Assembly: GCA_947483555.1 (NCBI GenBank)
Contig: CANKMW010000014.1
Coordinates: 1 to 64,000, forward strand
Length of the DNA: 64,000 nucleotides
From: Myxococcales bacterium
Lineage (GTDB): Bacteria; Myxococcota_A; Polyangia; Haliangiales; Haliangiaceae
Reading direction: 5' to 3'
Below, in pieces: positions 36,336-62,300 of this stretch (positions within the stretch are counted from its first letter, which is position 1; every line of letters begins with the position of its first letter). The notes under the pieces were generated by a model. The model was not told the DNA's origin. It saw only the letters and a program-made list of their open reading frames with translations, and searched no databases. A program made the position numbers and the translations under genes.

Positions 36336-38456
36336 CTAGCGGCCGACGCCGGCCGGTAGGCCGGGGATGCCGTCGGCGCCGGCCTTGATCTGGATCGTCG
36401 AACCCGCGAAGTCGGCCGCGGTCGCCGGCTGGTAGCTGCCGCCGAGGTGCGTCGACAGGAACGCCTCGGCCACGGCCATGAACGCCTGCATGTTCGGCGG
36501 CCGCTGGAACCCGTGACCCTCGTCAGGGAACAGCACGTACGACACCGGCAAGCCCTTGGTCTGCATGGCCTTCACGATCTGATCCGACTCGGCCTGCTTG
36601 ACGCGCGGATCGTTGGCGCCCTGGCCGATCAGCAGCGGGCGCTCGATCTTGGCGGCGTGGGTGACCGGAGAGACCTCGAGCAGCGCGGCTCGACCCTCGG
36701 GGGTGGTCCAGTCTCCCATCCGGGTCTTGAAGACGGTCAGCAGCGGCTTCCAGTATGGCGGCACCGACTCGATCAAGGTGATCAGGTTCGAAGGGCCGAC
36801 GATGTCGACGCCGCAGCGGAAGGTGGTCGGCGTCAGGGTCAGACCGGCGAGCGCGGCGTAGCCGCCATAGCTGCCGCCCATGATGCAGACCTGATCGGCG
36901 GTGGTGACCCCACGGGCCACGGCCCACGCCACCGCGTCGAGCAGATCGTCGTGCATGGTCTTGCCCCACTGCCGATTGGCCGCGTTGACGAACGCCTTGC
37001 CAAAGCCGGTCGAGCCCCGGAAGTTGACGCGCAGCACCGCGTAGCCTCGATCGGCGAGCAGCAGCGCGGTCGGGTGATATCCCCAGCTGTCGCGCGCCCA
37101 CGGTCCGCCGTGCACCAGCAGCACCATCGGCAGCGCCGCGGCCGGGACCCCGTCGCCATCGGGGTCGGCGGCCGCCGGCAGGCTGAGGTAGCTGACCAGC
37201 GTGAGCCCGTCGCGGGCCGCGATCTCGAGCGGGTGCATGCGCGCCAGCGGCAAGCCTTCGAGCGCGGGCCGGGACGCGTACAGCAGCGCCCCGGTGCGGG
37301 TCTTGCGGTCCCAGCGCCAGTAGCGGGCCGGCTGACGGTCGCCGTTGAAGCCGACGATCCACGTCTGATCGTCGCGCGACATCGAAAGCACGCTGAAGTC
37401 GCCGTCGTCGAGCTTGGCCAGCGCGGCGAGATCGGGCGCGATGCTCCGGTCGAGGACCTTCCACGCCGGACGTCCCACGTTGAACGCCACCGCGCGCACC
37501 GCACCGGTCCGGGGGTGGTCGATCGTCCCGCTGGCGTCGGCGCGGGCGTGCTCGGCGAGCAGCGTCCGCTTCTTGCTCGCGGCATCGATCACGAACAGCG
37601 CCGCGGTGTCGCGGCCGCGGCCGTCGACCTGGTAGTAGTGTTTGCCGCTGCGGTCGAATCCGATGACGTCGGTGGTCAGCTGATCGTCGGCCGGGATCGA
37701 GTCGACGGCGAGCCACGGCCCGGCGCCGCGGGCGGGTGGGCTCATCAACGTGATCGAGCCGTCGGGCTCGAACTTCGACGCCAACCGGAGCCGGAGATCG
37801 TCGTCGGCGATCGGACCCGTGTAGCCCGGGTTCTCGAGCACCAGCCTGGCCTTGCCGGTGGCCAGCTCGACCTCGTAGACGTCGTGGACCTCCGGGTCGC
37901 GGTCGTTCATCCCGACCAGGATGCGGTCCGGCTTCTTGACCGACGTCCCGACCAGCTGCGCCGCAACCCCCGGGCGCGGCGTGAGGTCGAGCGCGTCCTT
38001 GCCGTCGGCGCCGACGCGGTACATGTGGAAGTTCTCGTCACCGCCGGTGTCCTGCGTGAACAGGACCCAGCGGCCATCCTCCGACCAGAAGTAGGTGCGG
38101 ATGGGCCGGACCTTGTCGAACGTCACTTGCACGGCGCGGCCAAGATCATCGACGGGCGCCACGAAGACGTTCATGACGCCGTCGACCGGGGCGCCGAACG
38201 CGAGCCGCTTGCCATCGGGCGACAGCGCCGGGGCGCCGCGCTCGGGGTTGCCGAACAGGATGGCGCGCGGGATCAGATCGCTGCGCGGGTGGCCGACCGC
38301 CGCCGGTGACGGCGGCGTGGGGGCGAGGCCGGGCGACGCGGGCGCGGGACCGGGGGCGGGACCGGGCGCCGCCGGACCGGGTGCGGCGGACGTCCCGCCG
38401 CCGCAGGCGACGACGACCAAGAGCAATGCGGGGTGGACTAGCGATCGTCGGACCAT
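36336..38456 (-). CDS. S9-family serine peptidase (prolyl oligopeptidase/acylaminoacyl type) lipoprotein
   Basis: About 706 residues from ATG 38456. Lipobox VVAC leads into a Pro/Ala/Gly-rich linker. A TolB-like beta-propeller follows (about 60-430, e.g. ALSPDGKRLAFGAP, WSEDGRWVLFTQD), then the alpha/beta-hydrolase domain with nucleophile Ser ~528 in GGSYGGYAAL, Asp ~615 (GANDPRV), and His ~647 (DEGHGF). The oxyanion region is LVHGGPWARDSWG. It cleaves peptides outside the inner membrane or acts as an acyl-peptide hydrolase. The gene is divergent from the short sigma-factor gene. Confidence 0.93.
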   Translation of the reverse strand: MVRRSLVHPALLLVVVACGGGTSAAPGPAAPGPAPGPAPASPGLAPTPPSPAAVGHPRSDLIPRAILFGNPERGAPALSPDGKRLAFGAPVDGVMNVFVAPVDDLGRAVQVTFDKVRPIRTYFWSEDGRWVLFTQDTGGDENFHMYRVGADGKDALDLTPRPGVAAQLVGTSVKKPDRILVGMNDRDPEVHDVYEVELATGKARLVLENPGYTGPIADDDLRLRLASKFEPDGSITLMSPPARGAGPWLAVDSIPADDQLTTDVIGFDRSGKHYYQVDGRGRDTAALFVIDAASKKRTLLAEHARADASGTIDHPRTGAVRAVAFNVGRPAWKVLDRSIAPDLAALAKLDDGDFSVLSMSRDDQTWIVGFNGDRQPARYWRWDRKTRTGALLYASRPALEGLPLARMHPLEIAARDGLTLVSYLSLPAAADPDGDGVPAAALPMVLLVHGGPWARDSWGYHPTALLLADRGYAVLRVNFRGSTGFGKAFVNAANRQWGKTMHDDLLDAVAWAVARGVTTADQVCIMGGSYGGYAALAGLTLTPTTFRCGVDIVGPSNLITLIESVPPYWKPLLTVFKTRMGDWTTPEGRAALLEVSPVTHAAKIERPLLIGQGANDPRVKQAESDQIVKAMQTKGLPVSYVLFPDEGHGFQRPPNMQAFMAVAEAFLSTHLGGSYQPATAADFAGSTIQIKAGADGIPGLPAGVGR

Positions 38457-38542
38457 GACCGACCCTAACCGAAGCTCGGTCCCGTGCATTCCCTCGCCGG
38501 GAGGACGAGCGCAACCGGCGTCCGGCGTGTATCGTGGATCCG

Positions 38543-39142
38543 ATGGCGGACGCATCTCGGTCGGCCGTGCTGGTGTTTCGCGCCGAGCACGCGCAGGTGT
38601 TCGCCGGGTTATGGCGGCGCCTCGGTGAGTTCGACCTCGTCGATGCCGCCATGGCGGACGCCTATCTGGCGGCCCAGGCCTCGTGGCCGGCGACCGGGGT
38701 GCCGCAGAATCCTTCGACCTGGATGGCGACGGTGGCAATGTCGGCGACCACCAGCGTGCTGGCCAAGCGGGGCGCCGATCTCGGGGAGCCAGCCAGCCCG
38801 GCCGACGACGTCCGAGCGCTGCTGTTCGGTTGCTGTCACCCCCGGCTGGCGCTCGAGGAACGCGTGGCCTGCCTGGCCCGCGCCGTCGTCGGCCTGGTGT
38901 CGCACGAGATCGCCGCCATGCTCGAGCTGTCCGAAGCGGTGGTGACCGCGCGCCTGACCTCGGCCAAGCGGACCTTTCGGCTGCCCGGCAACGGCCTGGC
39001 CCCGGTTGCCGTCGAGGATCGGACGGCGCGCGAGACGCTGGTCCACACCGCGATCGCCGAGCTGAAGCGCTCGGCGCGCGGCCACGACGCCGCGGCGGCC
39101 AGCGGCGTCCTCGCGGCGCGCGTCAGTCAAGCGTTCGGCTAG
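38543..39142 (+). CDS. Short ECF-type sigma factor-like protein (ECF26/42-like, truncated)
   Basis: About 199 residues. SWPATGVPQNPSTWMATVAM, with the VPxNPxxW pattern, and DDVRALLFGCCHPRLALEERVACLARAVVGLVSHEIAAMLELSEAVVTARLTSAKRTFR match the region 2/4 layout of SigJ-like ECF factors, including the (C)CHPxL motif. The usual ~200-residue C-terminal extension (TPR-like) is missing, and the core segment FDLVDAAMADAYLAA lacks the typical acidic D-rich core-binding helix. It may be a degenerate or regulatory sigma factor. ATG 38543 is preferred to GTG 38534. Confidence 0.7.
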   Translation: MADASRSAVLVFRAEHAQVFAGLWRRLGEFDLVDAAMADAYLAAQASWPATGVPQNPSTWMATVAMSATTSVLAKRGADLGEPASPADDVRALLFGCCHPRLALEERVACLARAVVGLVSHEIAAMLELSEAVVTARLTSAKRTFRLPGNGLAPVAVEDRTARETLVHTAIAELKRSARGHDAAAASGVLAARVSQAFG

Positions 39143-39263
39143 CCACGGCCATCCGGGCAGCCATCCGGGAGTGAACGATGTCAGGACCGATCGACGTGCG
39201 TGGAGTGAGCGGGGTGGTCGCGGTGGGACGTCGCGCTGAGCTGCCTGTAGCTCGGCTGGCCGG

Positions 39264-40817
<1,554 letters not shown>

Positions 40818-40886
40818 CGCGCGCACCTTACTACAGGAGTCCGCGTGCACCCCGGGATGACGGGGCCGCGTTACGATGCTCCGCCC

Positions 40887-41915
40887 GTGGAGACCACGTT
40901 TCGCAACCGCCTGCTGGCCGGCTTCTTCGCGATGCTGTTCGTGGTGGTGGGCGGCGCCACCGGCTACTGGCTGCTCGGCGACGGCCGCTGGAGCTGGGGC
41001 GACTGTCTGTACATGACGGTCATCACCGTCACCACCGTCGGCTTCGGCGAGATGCTCGAGGGCATGGACGTGGTGGCCTACGCCCGCACCTTCACGATGA
41101 CGCTGCTGGTGTTCGGGACCGGAGTCCTGGTCTACTTCGCGTCGACCATCACGGCGTTCGTCGTGGAGGGCGAGCTCAAGAACGTGCTGGCGGCCCAGCG
41201 GCTCAGAAAACGGATCAGGAAGATGAAGGATCATTTCATCGTCTGCGGCGCCGGTTCCACCGGTCGCCACATCATCAAGGAGCTGCTCAGCACCGAGCGT
41301 CCGGTGGTGGCGATCGACATGAACGAGGCCGAGCTGCGCGAGATCGCCGCCGCTCACCCCAAGTCCGAGTTCAGCTTCATCGTCGGCGATGCCACCGATG
41401 ACGAGATCCTCGATCAGTGCAACCTGCCGGCGGCGCGTGGCCTGGCGGCGGCGCTGGCCGAGGACAAGGACAACCTCTACCTGGTGGTCGCCACCCGCCA
41501 GTTGAACCCGACCTGTCGGATCATCGCGCGCGCCGCCGAGCTCAGCCACGTCGACAAGCTGAAGCGCGCCGGCGCCGACAGCGTGGTGTCACCCAACTTC
41601 ATCGGCGGCATGCGGATCGTGTCCGAGCTGGTGCGGCCGAGCGTGGTCCGGTTCCTCGACGAGATGCTGCGCGACAAGAACGCCGCGATGCGCATCGAGG
41701 AGGTCACCGTCGGCGCCGGTAGTGACCTCGACGGCAAGGCCTTGCGCGATGCCGACATCCGGGGCCGGTTCGGGATGAACGTGCTCGCGGTCAAGGCCGG
41801 CGAACGCTGGACCTACAATCCGGGCGCCGATCACGTGCTCGCGGCGACCTCGGTGCTGGTCGTGATCGGCACCGCGGATCAGGTGAAGCAGCTGACCAAG
41901 GCGACCGCGGCCTGA
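40887..41915 (+). CDS. Potassium channel with RCK (TrkA-N/C) domains
   Basis: About 342 residues from GTG 40887 (an ATG at 40857 is also possible). Two transmembrane helices flank the pore loop [15 protein letters not shown]; the filter is TVGFGE rather than the usual TVGYG. The cytoplasmic TrkA-N Rossmann domain has [14 protein letters not shown] (~121) and acidic DMNEAEL. A TrkA-C domain follows ([36 protein letters not shown]). It resembles MthK/Kch-type ligand-gated potassium channels. It lies between the ALDH gene and dnaE, on the same strand as dnaE. Confidence 0.92.
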   Translation: METTFRNRLLAGFFAMLFVVVGGATGYWLLGDGRWSWGDCLYMTVITVTTVGFGEMLEGMDVVAYARTFTMTLLVFGTGVLVYFASTITAFVVEGELKNVLAAQRLRKRIRKMKDHFIVCGAGSTGRHIIKELLSTERPVVAIDMNEAELREIAAAHPKSEFSFIVGDATDDEILDQCNLPAARGLAAALAEDKDNLYLVVATRQLNPTCRIIARAAELSHVDKLKRAGADSVVSPNFIGGMRIVSELVRPSVVRFLDEMLRDKNAAMRIEEVTVGAGSDLDGKALRDADIRGRFGMNVLAVKAGERWTYNPGADHVLAATSVLVVIGTADQVKQLTKATAA

Positions 41916-41995
41916 GCTGGGCGGCTGACGCCGGCCGCGATCCCGCGCCGCGGTGCTCGGGAGTGACCGGGCGATGCGCTAGGCTGGCCCGTCGT

Positions 41996-45526
<3,531 letters not shown>

Positions 45527-45528
45527 TG

Positions 45529-45544
45529 CGCCGCCGCGGCGGCG
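45529..45544. terminator. 16-bp palindrome between convergent genes
   Basis: CGCCGCCGCGGCGGCG is a perfect palindrome in the 19-bp gap between the dnaE stop (45526) and the megasynthase stop (45546). With no loop it could serve as a weak bidirectional terminator. Confidence 0.4.
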
Positions 45545-45545
45545 G

Positions 45546-56658
<11,113 letters not shown>

Positions 56659-56779
56659 GGAGCTGTGGTCTCCGTTCTGTCGAGCTCGCCGCGCTCCCCG
56701 GAGGCGCGACGAACGGGTCGGAACGATAACCGGGGCGACTCTCGCTCGCACCGTGCGTCCGAGAATATTCACTGGCGGA

Positions 56780-56811
56780 TGGTTGACTCCCACCTCGCTC
56801 CGAGTCGACCA
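56780..56811. promoter_or_regulatory. Candidate operator in the divergent NRPS promoter
   Basis: TGGTTGACTC (56780-56789) and GAGTCGACCA (56802-56811) are inverted with 9 of 10 matches. The 173-bp divergent gap also holds the palindrome GAATATTC (56763-56770). TTGACT (56784-56789) may double as a -35 element. Binding by a cluster regulator is inferred. Confidence 0.4.
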
Positions 56812-56831
56812 TTTCACATCGTGCCGGCTGC

Positions 56832-57626
56832 ATGACGGGGCTCTTCTTCGGCGATTCCGCGAGCGCGTTGTTCGGCGCCTGGTCGCAGCCCCCGGACGGG
56901 AGCGGCCGCGACCACGGTGTGGTCATCTGTCCGCCGATCGGACAGGAGCACGTCCGCACCCACTGGGCGTTGCGCCAGGTCGCGGCCGCGCTGGGCCGGG
57001 CCGGGTTCCACTGCATGCGGTTCGACTGGTTCGGCGTCGGCGACTCCGCCGGCGACCTTCGCGATGCCACGATCGCCCGCTGGCGTGACGACGTGGCGAG
57101 CGCCGCCCAGGAGCTTCGCGATCTGGCCGGGGTCCACACCATCTCACTGCTCGGGCTGCGGGTCGGCGCCACCGTCGCGGCGCTGGCTGCAGCGGAGGTG
57201 CGGCCATCGAGCCTCGTGCTCTGGGATCCGGTGGTCGACGGCCGCGGCTACGTCGCCGCGTTCGAGCAGCTGACGCGGGCGCTGCTGTCCGACCGTCACC
57301 GCTACTGGGAGCTCGCCGCGCCGCGCGCGGCGCGCGCCGGCGAGCTGGTCGGGTTCGACGTCGGCGCCCGGCTGCGGGCCGAGCTCGCGCAGCTCGACCT
57401 GGGTGGCTGGACCCGGCTGCCCCACGTCCCGCTGTGCCTGTTGCGCTCGTCCGACGACGGCTCGCTACGAGCGTTCGGCGAGCGGCTCGGCGCGCCGGGG
57501 CGCGACCTCGAGCTCCACGACACCGAGCTGCGCGCGGGGTGGACCAGTCCGGACCAGGTCGAGCGGCTGCTGCTGCCCGGTGACGCGCTCCGTGCCCTGA
57601 CCGGGTTCCTGGCGGCGCACGCGTGA
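56832..57626 (+). CDS. Alpha/beta hydrolase, exosortase A-associated hydrolase 2-like
   Basis: A 264-residue alpha/beta-hydrolase fold: HGVVICPPIGQEHVRTHWALRQVAAALGRAGFHCMRFDWFGVGDSAGD (oxyanion strand and turn), then the nucleophile-elbow position GLRVGATVAAL, where Ser is replaced by Arg. LVLWDPVVDGRGYV follows. This pattern (GxRxG elbow, WDPVVxGxxY) is the one seen in hydrolase-2 proteins of exosortase A loci. With Arg at the elbow it may not be a hydrolase. It overlaps the next gene by 4 bp. It heads the plus-strand operon divergent from the megasynthase. Confidence 0.8.
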   Translation: MTGLFFGDSASALFGAWSQPPDGSGRDHGVVICPPIGQEHVRTHWALRQVAAALGRAGFHCMRFDWFGVGDSAGDLRDATIARWRDDVASAAQELRDLAGVHTISLLGLRVGATVAALAAAEVRPSSLVLWDPVVDGRGYVAAFEQLTRALLSDRHRYWELAAPRAARAGELVGFDVGARLRAELAQLDLGGWTRLPHVPLCLLRSSDDGSLRAFGERLGAPGRDLELHDTELRAGWTSPDQVERLLLPGDALRALTGFLAAHA

Positions 57627-58513
57627 CTGCGACCGAGCGGATCCATGCCTTCGGCGCCGACGAGGGGCTGCTCGGTATCGTCACCATGCCCGCGGAGCGG
57701 CTGCTGGCGTCCAGCGCCACCCGCCCGTTCGTGGTGCTGCTCAACGCCGGACTGGTGCACCGGGTCGGGCCGTTCGGGATGGGCGTCCAGCTCGCCCGTA
57801 ACCTGGCCGCGCGTGGCTACCGGGTGCTGCGGTTCGATCAGACCGGGCTTGGCGACAGCGCCGCGCGGCCGAGCGGCGCGCCGATCGAGGACCAGGTTGT
57901 CGCCGACGGACGCGCCGCGATGGACTCGCTCGCCGCCCGCTACGGCGCCCGCACGTTCGTGGTTGGCGGCCTGTGCTCGGGCGCGCTCAACGCGCACCGG
58001 ATCTGCGCCGCCGATCCGCGGGTCGTCGGCATGTGGATGCTCGACGGCTACGCCTATCCGACCCGGCGCTACTACCGTCACCTGTTCCTGCGCCGCATCC
58101 GCAACCCGGCATCGTGGCGGTTGCTGAGTCGCCGGATCTACGCCCACGCCCGGGCCCGGGTCGGCGCGCTGCGCGGCGCCACCCCGCCAGCCGACCATGC
58201 GCCGGCGGCCGTCCATGAGGACGGTCGCCACGCGATCTTCTACCAGGACTGGCCGCCGATCGTGGACGCACGACGCGAGCTCGAGCAGATGCTGGGTCGC
58301 GGGGTCCGGATCCTGTTCGTGTACACCGGCGGCTGGTCGAGCTTCGTCGATCCGCGTCAGTTCGACGAGATCTTCCCGCGCCTCGCGCGCCGATCGCAGA
58401 TCCGGGTCACGTACTATCCCCGCGCCGATCACTCCTACCTGGCGCTGGACGATCGCGCCACCATGGTGGGCGAGGTGGGCGCCTTCCTCGACGCGCTGCC
58501 GACGTCGACCTGA
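57623..58513 (+). CDS. Alpha/beta hydrolase, exosortase A-associated hydrolase 1-like
   Basis: A 296-residue alpha/beta hydrolase (GTG start, coupled to the previous gene by GTGA). FVVLLNAGLVHRVGPFGMGVQLARNLAARGYRVLRFDQTGLGDSA is followed by the elbow GGLCSGALNAHRI, with Cys in the nucleophile slot, then MLDGYAYPTRRYYRHLFLRR and a C-terminal catalytic His in YYPRADHSYLALDD. The Asp may be in the VYTGGWSSFVD region. Cys-type hydrolases of this kind accompany exosortase A loci and could release PCP-bound thioesters here, since the megasynthase lacks a thioesterase. Role inferred. Confidence 0.82.
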   Translation: MTATERIHAFGADEGLLGIVTMPAERLLASSATRPFVVLLNAGLVHRVGPFGMGVQLARNLAARGYRVLRFDQTGLGDSAARPSGAPIEDQVVADGRAAMDSLAARYGARTFVVGGLCSGALNAHRICAADPRVVGMWMLDGYAYPTRRYYRHLFLRRIRNPASWRLLSRRIYAHARARVGALRGATPPADHAPAAVHEDGRHAIFYQDWPPIVDARRELEQMLGRGVRILFVYTGGWSSFVDPRQFDEIFPRLARRSQIRVTYYPRADHSYLALDDRATMVGEVGAFLDALPTST

Positions 58514-58519
58514 CCCACC

Positions 58520-59347
58520 ATGCGATCCGCGCTCGACCCTCGCCGCCTCGTCGCCGCCTACCCGGTCTCGACCTTCGTGGTCCTGGCGATCGGCGTTCAC
58601 GCCGCCCTGGTCGCGTCGCAGCACTACGAGGTCCGCAACTACGGACTGGGCGTGCTGCGCATCTTCACGCCGGCCCTGATCGCACTCGCGGTGTCGGTCG
58701 TCGCCCATGGCCGCAGCGCCGCCGTGGTCAACCTCGCGTCGCTGCTCGAGGTCAAGGTCGCGCCGAAGTTCTACCTGTTCGCGCTGCTGTACCCGTCCTT
58801 TGTCGGCGGCCTGGCACTCGGCGCCTTGTACCTGATCGGTGCGGTCGACGACTTCCACTTCGACTTCGAGCAGGCCGCCGGCTGGAGGTTCTTTTCCCTG
58901 ACCTCGCGGGTCGCCGCGGTCGAGGAGATCGCGTGGATCGGATTCCTGCTGGTGGTGTTGGCGCGCCGCTACGCGCTGTTGCAGGCCAGCCTCATCACCG
59001 GGCTGTGCTGGGGCCTGTGGTACGTCCCGCTGGTCCTCGCCGAGATCCAGGTCGCGCCCGGCCTGCCGATCGCGCCGCTGCTGATCAACTTCATGACCAT
59101 CGCGGCGATCTGCGCCTGGCTGTACCAGCGAACCCAGAGCGCGGCGGTCGTGTTCGTCATGCAGCTGACCACCAACTACACCAGCCAGGTCGTCCCGGTG
59201 CTGCCGCTGCGCGGCGGCATGGCGCCGTACGTCGCGTTCGTGATCATGAAGGCGCTGTTCGCCCTGGTGCTGTACCTGTGGTGGGGGCCGAGACCGATGT
59301 TCGGCACGGTCGCGCCCGGCCGCAGCTCGCTCGAGGGCCCGTCATGA
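58520..59347 (+). CDS. CPBP (Abi)-family membrane protein, degenerate
   Basis: A 275-residue integral membrane protein of about eight helices. The CPBP region aligns: EEIAWIGFLL (family EExxxR, here Arg is Ile), ITGLCWGLWYVPLVLA (family WxxxH, here His is Tyr) and VVFVMQLTTNYTSQ (family H..N, here Gln replaces His). The Glu pair survives but the Arg/His partners do not, so proteolysis is doubtful; it may be a transporter-like or scaffolding pseudoenzyme. It overlaps the following NRPS gene by 4 bp. Position between the hydrolases and NRPS implies a cluster role. Confidence 0.78.
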   Translation: MRSALDPRRLVAAYPVSTFVVLAIGVHAALVASQHYEVRNYGLGVLRIFTPALIALAVSVVAHGRSAAVVNLASLLEVKVAPKFYLFALLYPSFVGGLALGALYLIGAVDDFHFDFEQAAGWRFFSLTSRVAAVEEIAWIGFLLVVLARRYALLQASLITGLCWGLWYVPLVLAEIQVAPGLPIAPLLINFMTIAAICAWLYQRTQSAAVVFVMQLTTNYTSQVVPVLPLRGGMAPYVAFVIMKALFALVLYLWWGPRPMFGTVAPGRSSLEGPS

Positions 59348-62300
59348 CGATGGCCTTGCTGGCCCGCCTGCGTGATCGGGGCATCGAGCTGCGCGCCGAC
59401 GGCGACAAGCTGGTGGTCAACGCGCCCCGGGGTGCGCTCACCGAAGAGCTTGGCGCCGAGTTGCGCGGCCGCAAGGCCGAGCTGCTGGCGTTCCTCCGCG
59501 CCGGCGCCGCGGCAGCGAGCGGCCACTCCGCCACCCGCATCCCACGAGCCCCGCTGATCGAGCGCGACGGCGTGCGGCTGGCGCCGCTGTCGTTCGGGCA
59601 GAGCCGGTTGTTCTACCTCGACCAGCTCGAACCCGGCCTCGCGGTCTACAACGTCCCGGTCGCGTGCTGGGTCGCGGGTCCGCTCGAGGTCGCTGCGCTG
59701 CAGGGCGCGCTCGATGATCTCGCGGCGCGACACGCGGTGCTGCGGACCACCTTGCGGCTCGGTGTCGACGGGCCGGTCCAGTACATCGCGCCGTCGATGG
59801 TGGTCGACCTGGCCATCGTCGATCACGCCGCGGTGGACGATCCCGCCGAGCGCGAGCGGCGCTGCCGGCAGACGTTGGCCGAGCAGGCGTGTCGCCCCTT
59901 CGACCTCGCCGCCGGGCCGCTGTTCCGCGCCGTGCTGGTCCGTCTCGGCCCCGCCGAGCACGTGTTGCTGATCGCCACCCATCACGTCGTCACCGACGGA
60001 TGGTCGCAGGATGTCCTGGAGCGCGATCTGCTCGCCGGCTACGCGGCGCGGGTCGCCGGTCGAGCGCCGGTGGTCGCGCCGCTCGAGATCCAGTACGCCG
60101 ACTACGCCGCCTGGCAGCTCGCGAGCATCGACGACCCCGACCGCGCGCGCCGCGTCGCGTACTGGCAGGCCGCGCTGCACCAGCCGCTACCGGTATTGGC
60201 GCTGCCGGCGGTGCGCGCGCGAACCCAGCTGGCCGCGACCGCAGGCGACACCGCATCGCTCGACCTGCCCGGCGATCTGGTCGAGAAGCTGGCCGCGATC
60301 GGTCGCCGCGACGGGGCCACGCCGTTCATGGTCCTGCTTGCCTGCTACGCGACGCTCTTGCACCGCATCACCGGCCAGCACGACCTCGTGATCGGGACGC
60401 CGATCGCGAACCGCAACCACGCCCAGACCCTCGACCTGGTCGGCTACTTCGCGAACACCCTGGCGCTACGCATCGACCTCGACGGGATGCCCACGTTCCG
60501 CGAGCTCCTGATCCGGGTCCGCGAGGTCTGTGTCGGCGGGTACGCGAACCAGGACATCCCGTTCGAGGAGCTGGTCGAGAAGCTCGGCATCGCGCGCGAC
60601 CTCAGCCGGTCGCCGGTGTTCCAGACCATCTTCGCGTTCGAGGACGGGCTGGCGGCGACGGCGACCGGCGACCTGCCTGCCGGTTCGATCCGCGTCGAGC
60701 GTCGCGAGACGATCCACGCCAAGGTGGCGCGCAATGACCTGAGCACGTGGGTCAGCGCGACCGCCGACGGCCTGCGCGTGACCTTCGAGTACCCGACCGC
60801 GTTGTTCGACGCGGCGGGGATCCGCGACCTCCTGGCCCAGTTCGGGGTCCTGCTGCGCGCGGTGGCAAGCGGCGCCGAGGACCGGATCGCGGCGCTCCCG
60901 CTGCTGTCGGTCGCGCAGCGTGAACAGATCGTCGTGGCCTGGAACCGGACCGCCAGGCCGCTGCCCGACGTCGTCGGCGCCCACCAGCTGGTCGAGCGCC
61001 AGGTCGAGCTCACGCCGGACCGGCCGGCGGTCGTGTTCGGCGATGTGTCGCTGACCTATCGCGAGCTCGATCAGCGCGCCAACCAGCTCGCCCACCACCT
61101 GGTCGCGCTCGGCGCGGCCCCGGGGGCGCTGGTCGGCGTGTACCTCGAGCGGACGCCAACCATGGTGGTCGCGCTGCTGGCGACGCTCAAGCTCGGCGGC
61201 GCCTACGTCCCGCTCGATCCCGAGTATCCGGCCGACCGCGTCGCGCTGATGATCGAGGACTCCGGCCTCGGGTTCATCGTCACCACCGCGGCGCTGATCT
61301 CGCGACTGCCGCCCGCTTCGGCGGCAGCGCGGATCGTCGCGATCGATCGCGACGCGGCGGCGATCGCCGCGTGCCCGACCGAGCGCATGCCGTACCAGCT
61401 GACCGGCGAACAACCCTGTTACGCGATCTACACCTCGGGCTCGACCGGCCGGCCCAACGGGGTGCTGGTCCCCCATCGCGCCCTGGTGAACTTCCTGGCC
61501 GCGATGGCGACCCGCCCGGGCCTGAGCGCCGACGACATCCTGGTCGCCGTCACCACGCTGTCGTTCGACATCGCCGGGCTCGAGCTGTTCCTGCCTCTCA
61601 CCGTCGGCGCGCGCGTGGTGCTGGCCGCGACCGAGCAGGCCCGCGACGGCCGCCTGCTGCGCGACCTGCTCGAGGACAGCGGCGCCACCGTCATGCAGGC
61701 GACGCCGGCGACCTGGCGCCTGCTGATCGCGGCCGGCTGGCGCGGCGGCGAGCGCTTCACCGCGCTGTGCGGCGGTGAGGCGTTGCCGGCTGATCTGGTC
61801 GCGCTGCTGCTCGAGCGGGTCGCCCGGCTGTGGAACATGTACGGGCCGACCGAGACGACGATCTGGTCGACCTGCGGCGAGCTCGACCGCGCCGATCCGC
61901 GGGTCACGATCGGCGCCCCGATCGACAACACCGAGGTCTACGTGCTCGACGACCTCGGCCAGCCGGTGCCGATCGGCACACCGGGTGAGCTGGTCATCGG
62001 CGGGCTCGGCGTCAGTCTCGGGTATCTGAAGCGCCCCGAGCTGACCGCGGCGCGCTTCGTGCCCGATCGGTTTCGTGGCGGCGAGGCGCGGATGTACCGC
62101 ACCGGCGACATCGTGGCGTGGCGCGCCGACGGCCAGCTGCTCTACCACCGGCGCGTCGACCATCAGGTCAAGCTGCGCGGCTACCGGATCGAGCTCGGCG
62201 AGATCGAGACCGTGCTGGCCGAGCACGCCGCGATCGAGCGCTGCGTCGTGATCGTTCGCGAGGACCGCCCCGGCGACGCTCGCGTGGTCGCGTACGTGGT

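Noticed and set aside
58520..59347. Active CPBP prenyl endopeptidase
   Set aside because: Three of the key catalytic residues (Arg, His, His) are replaced.
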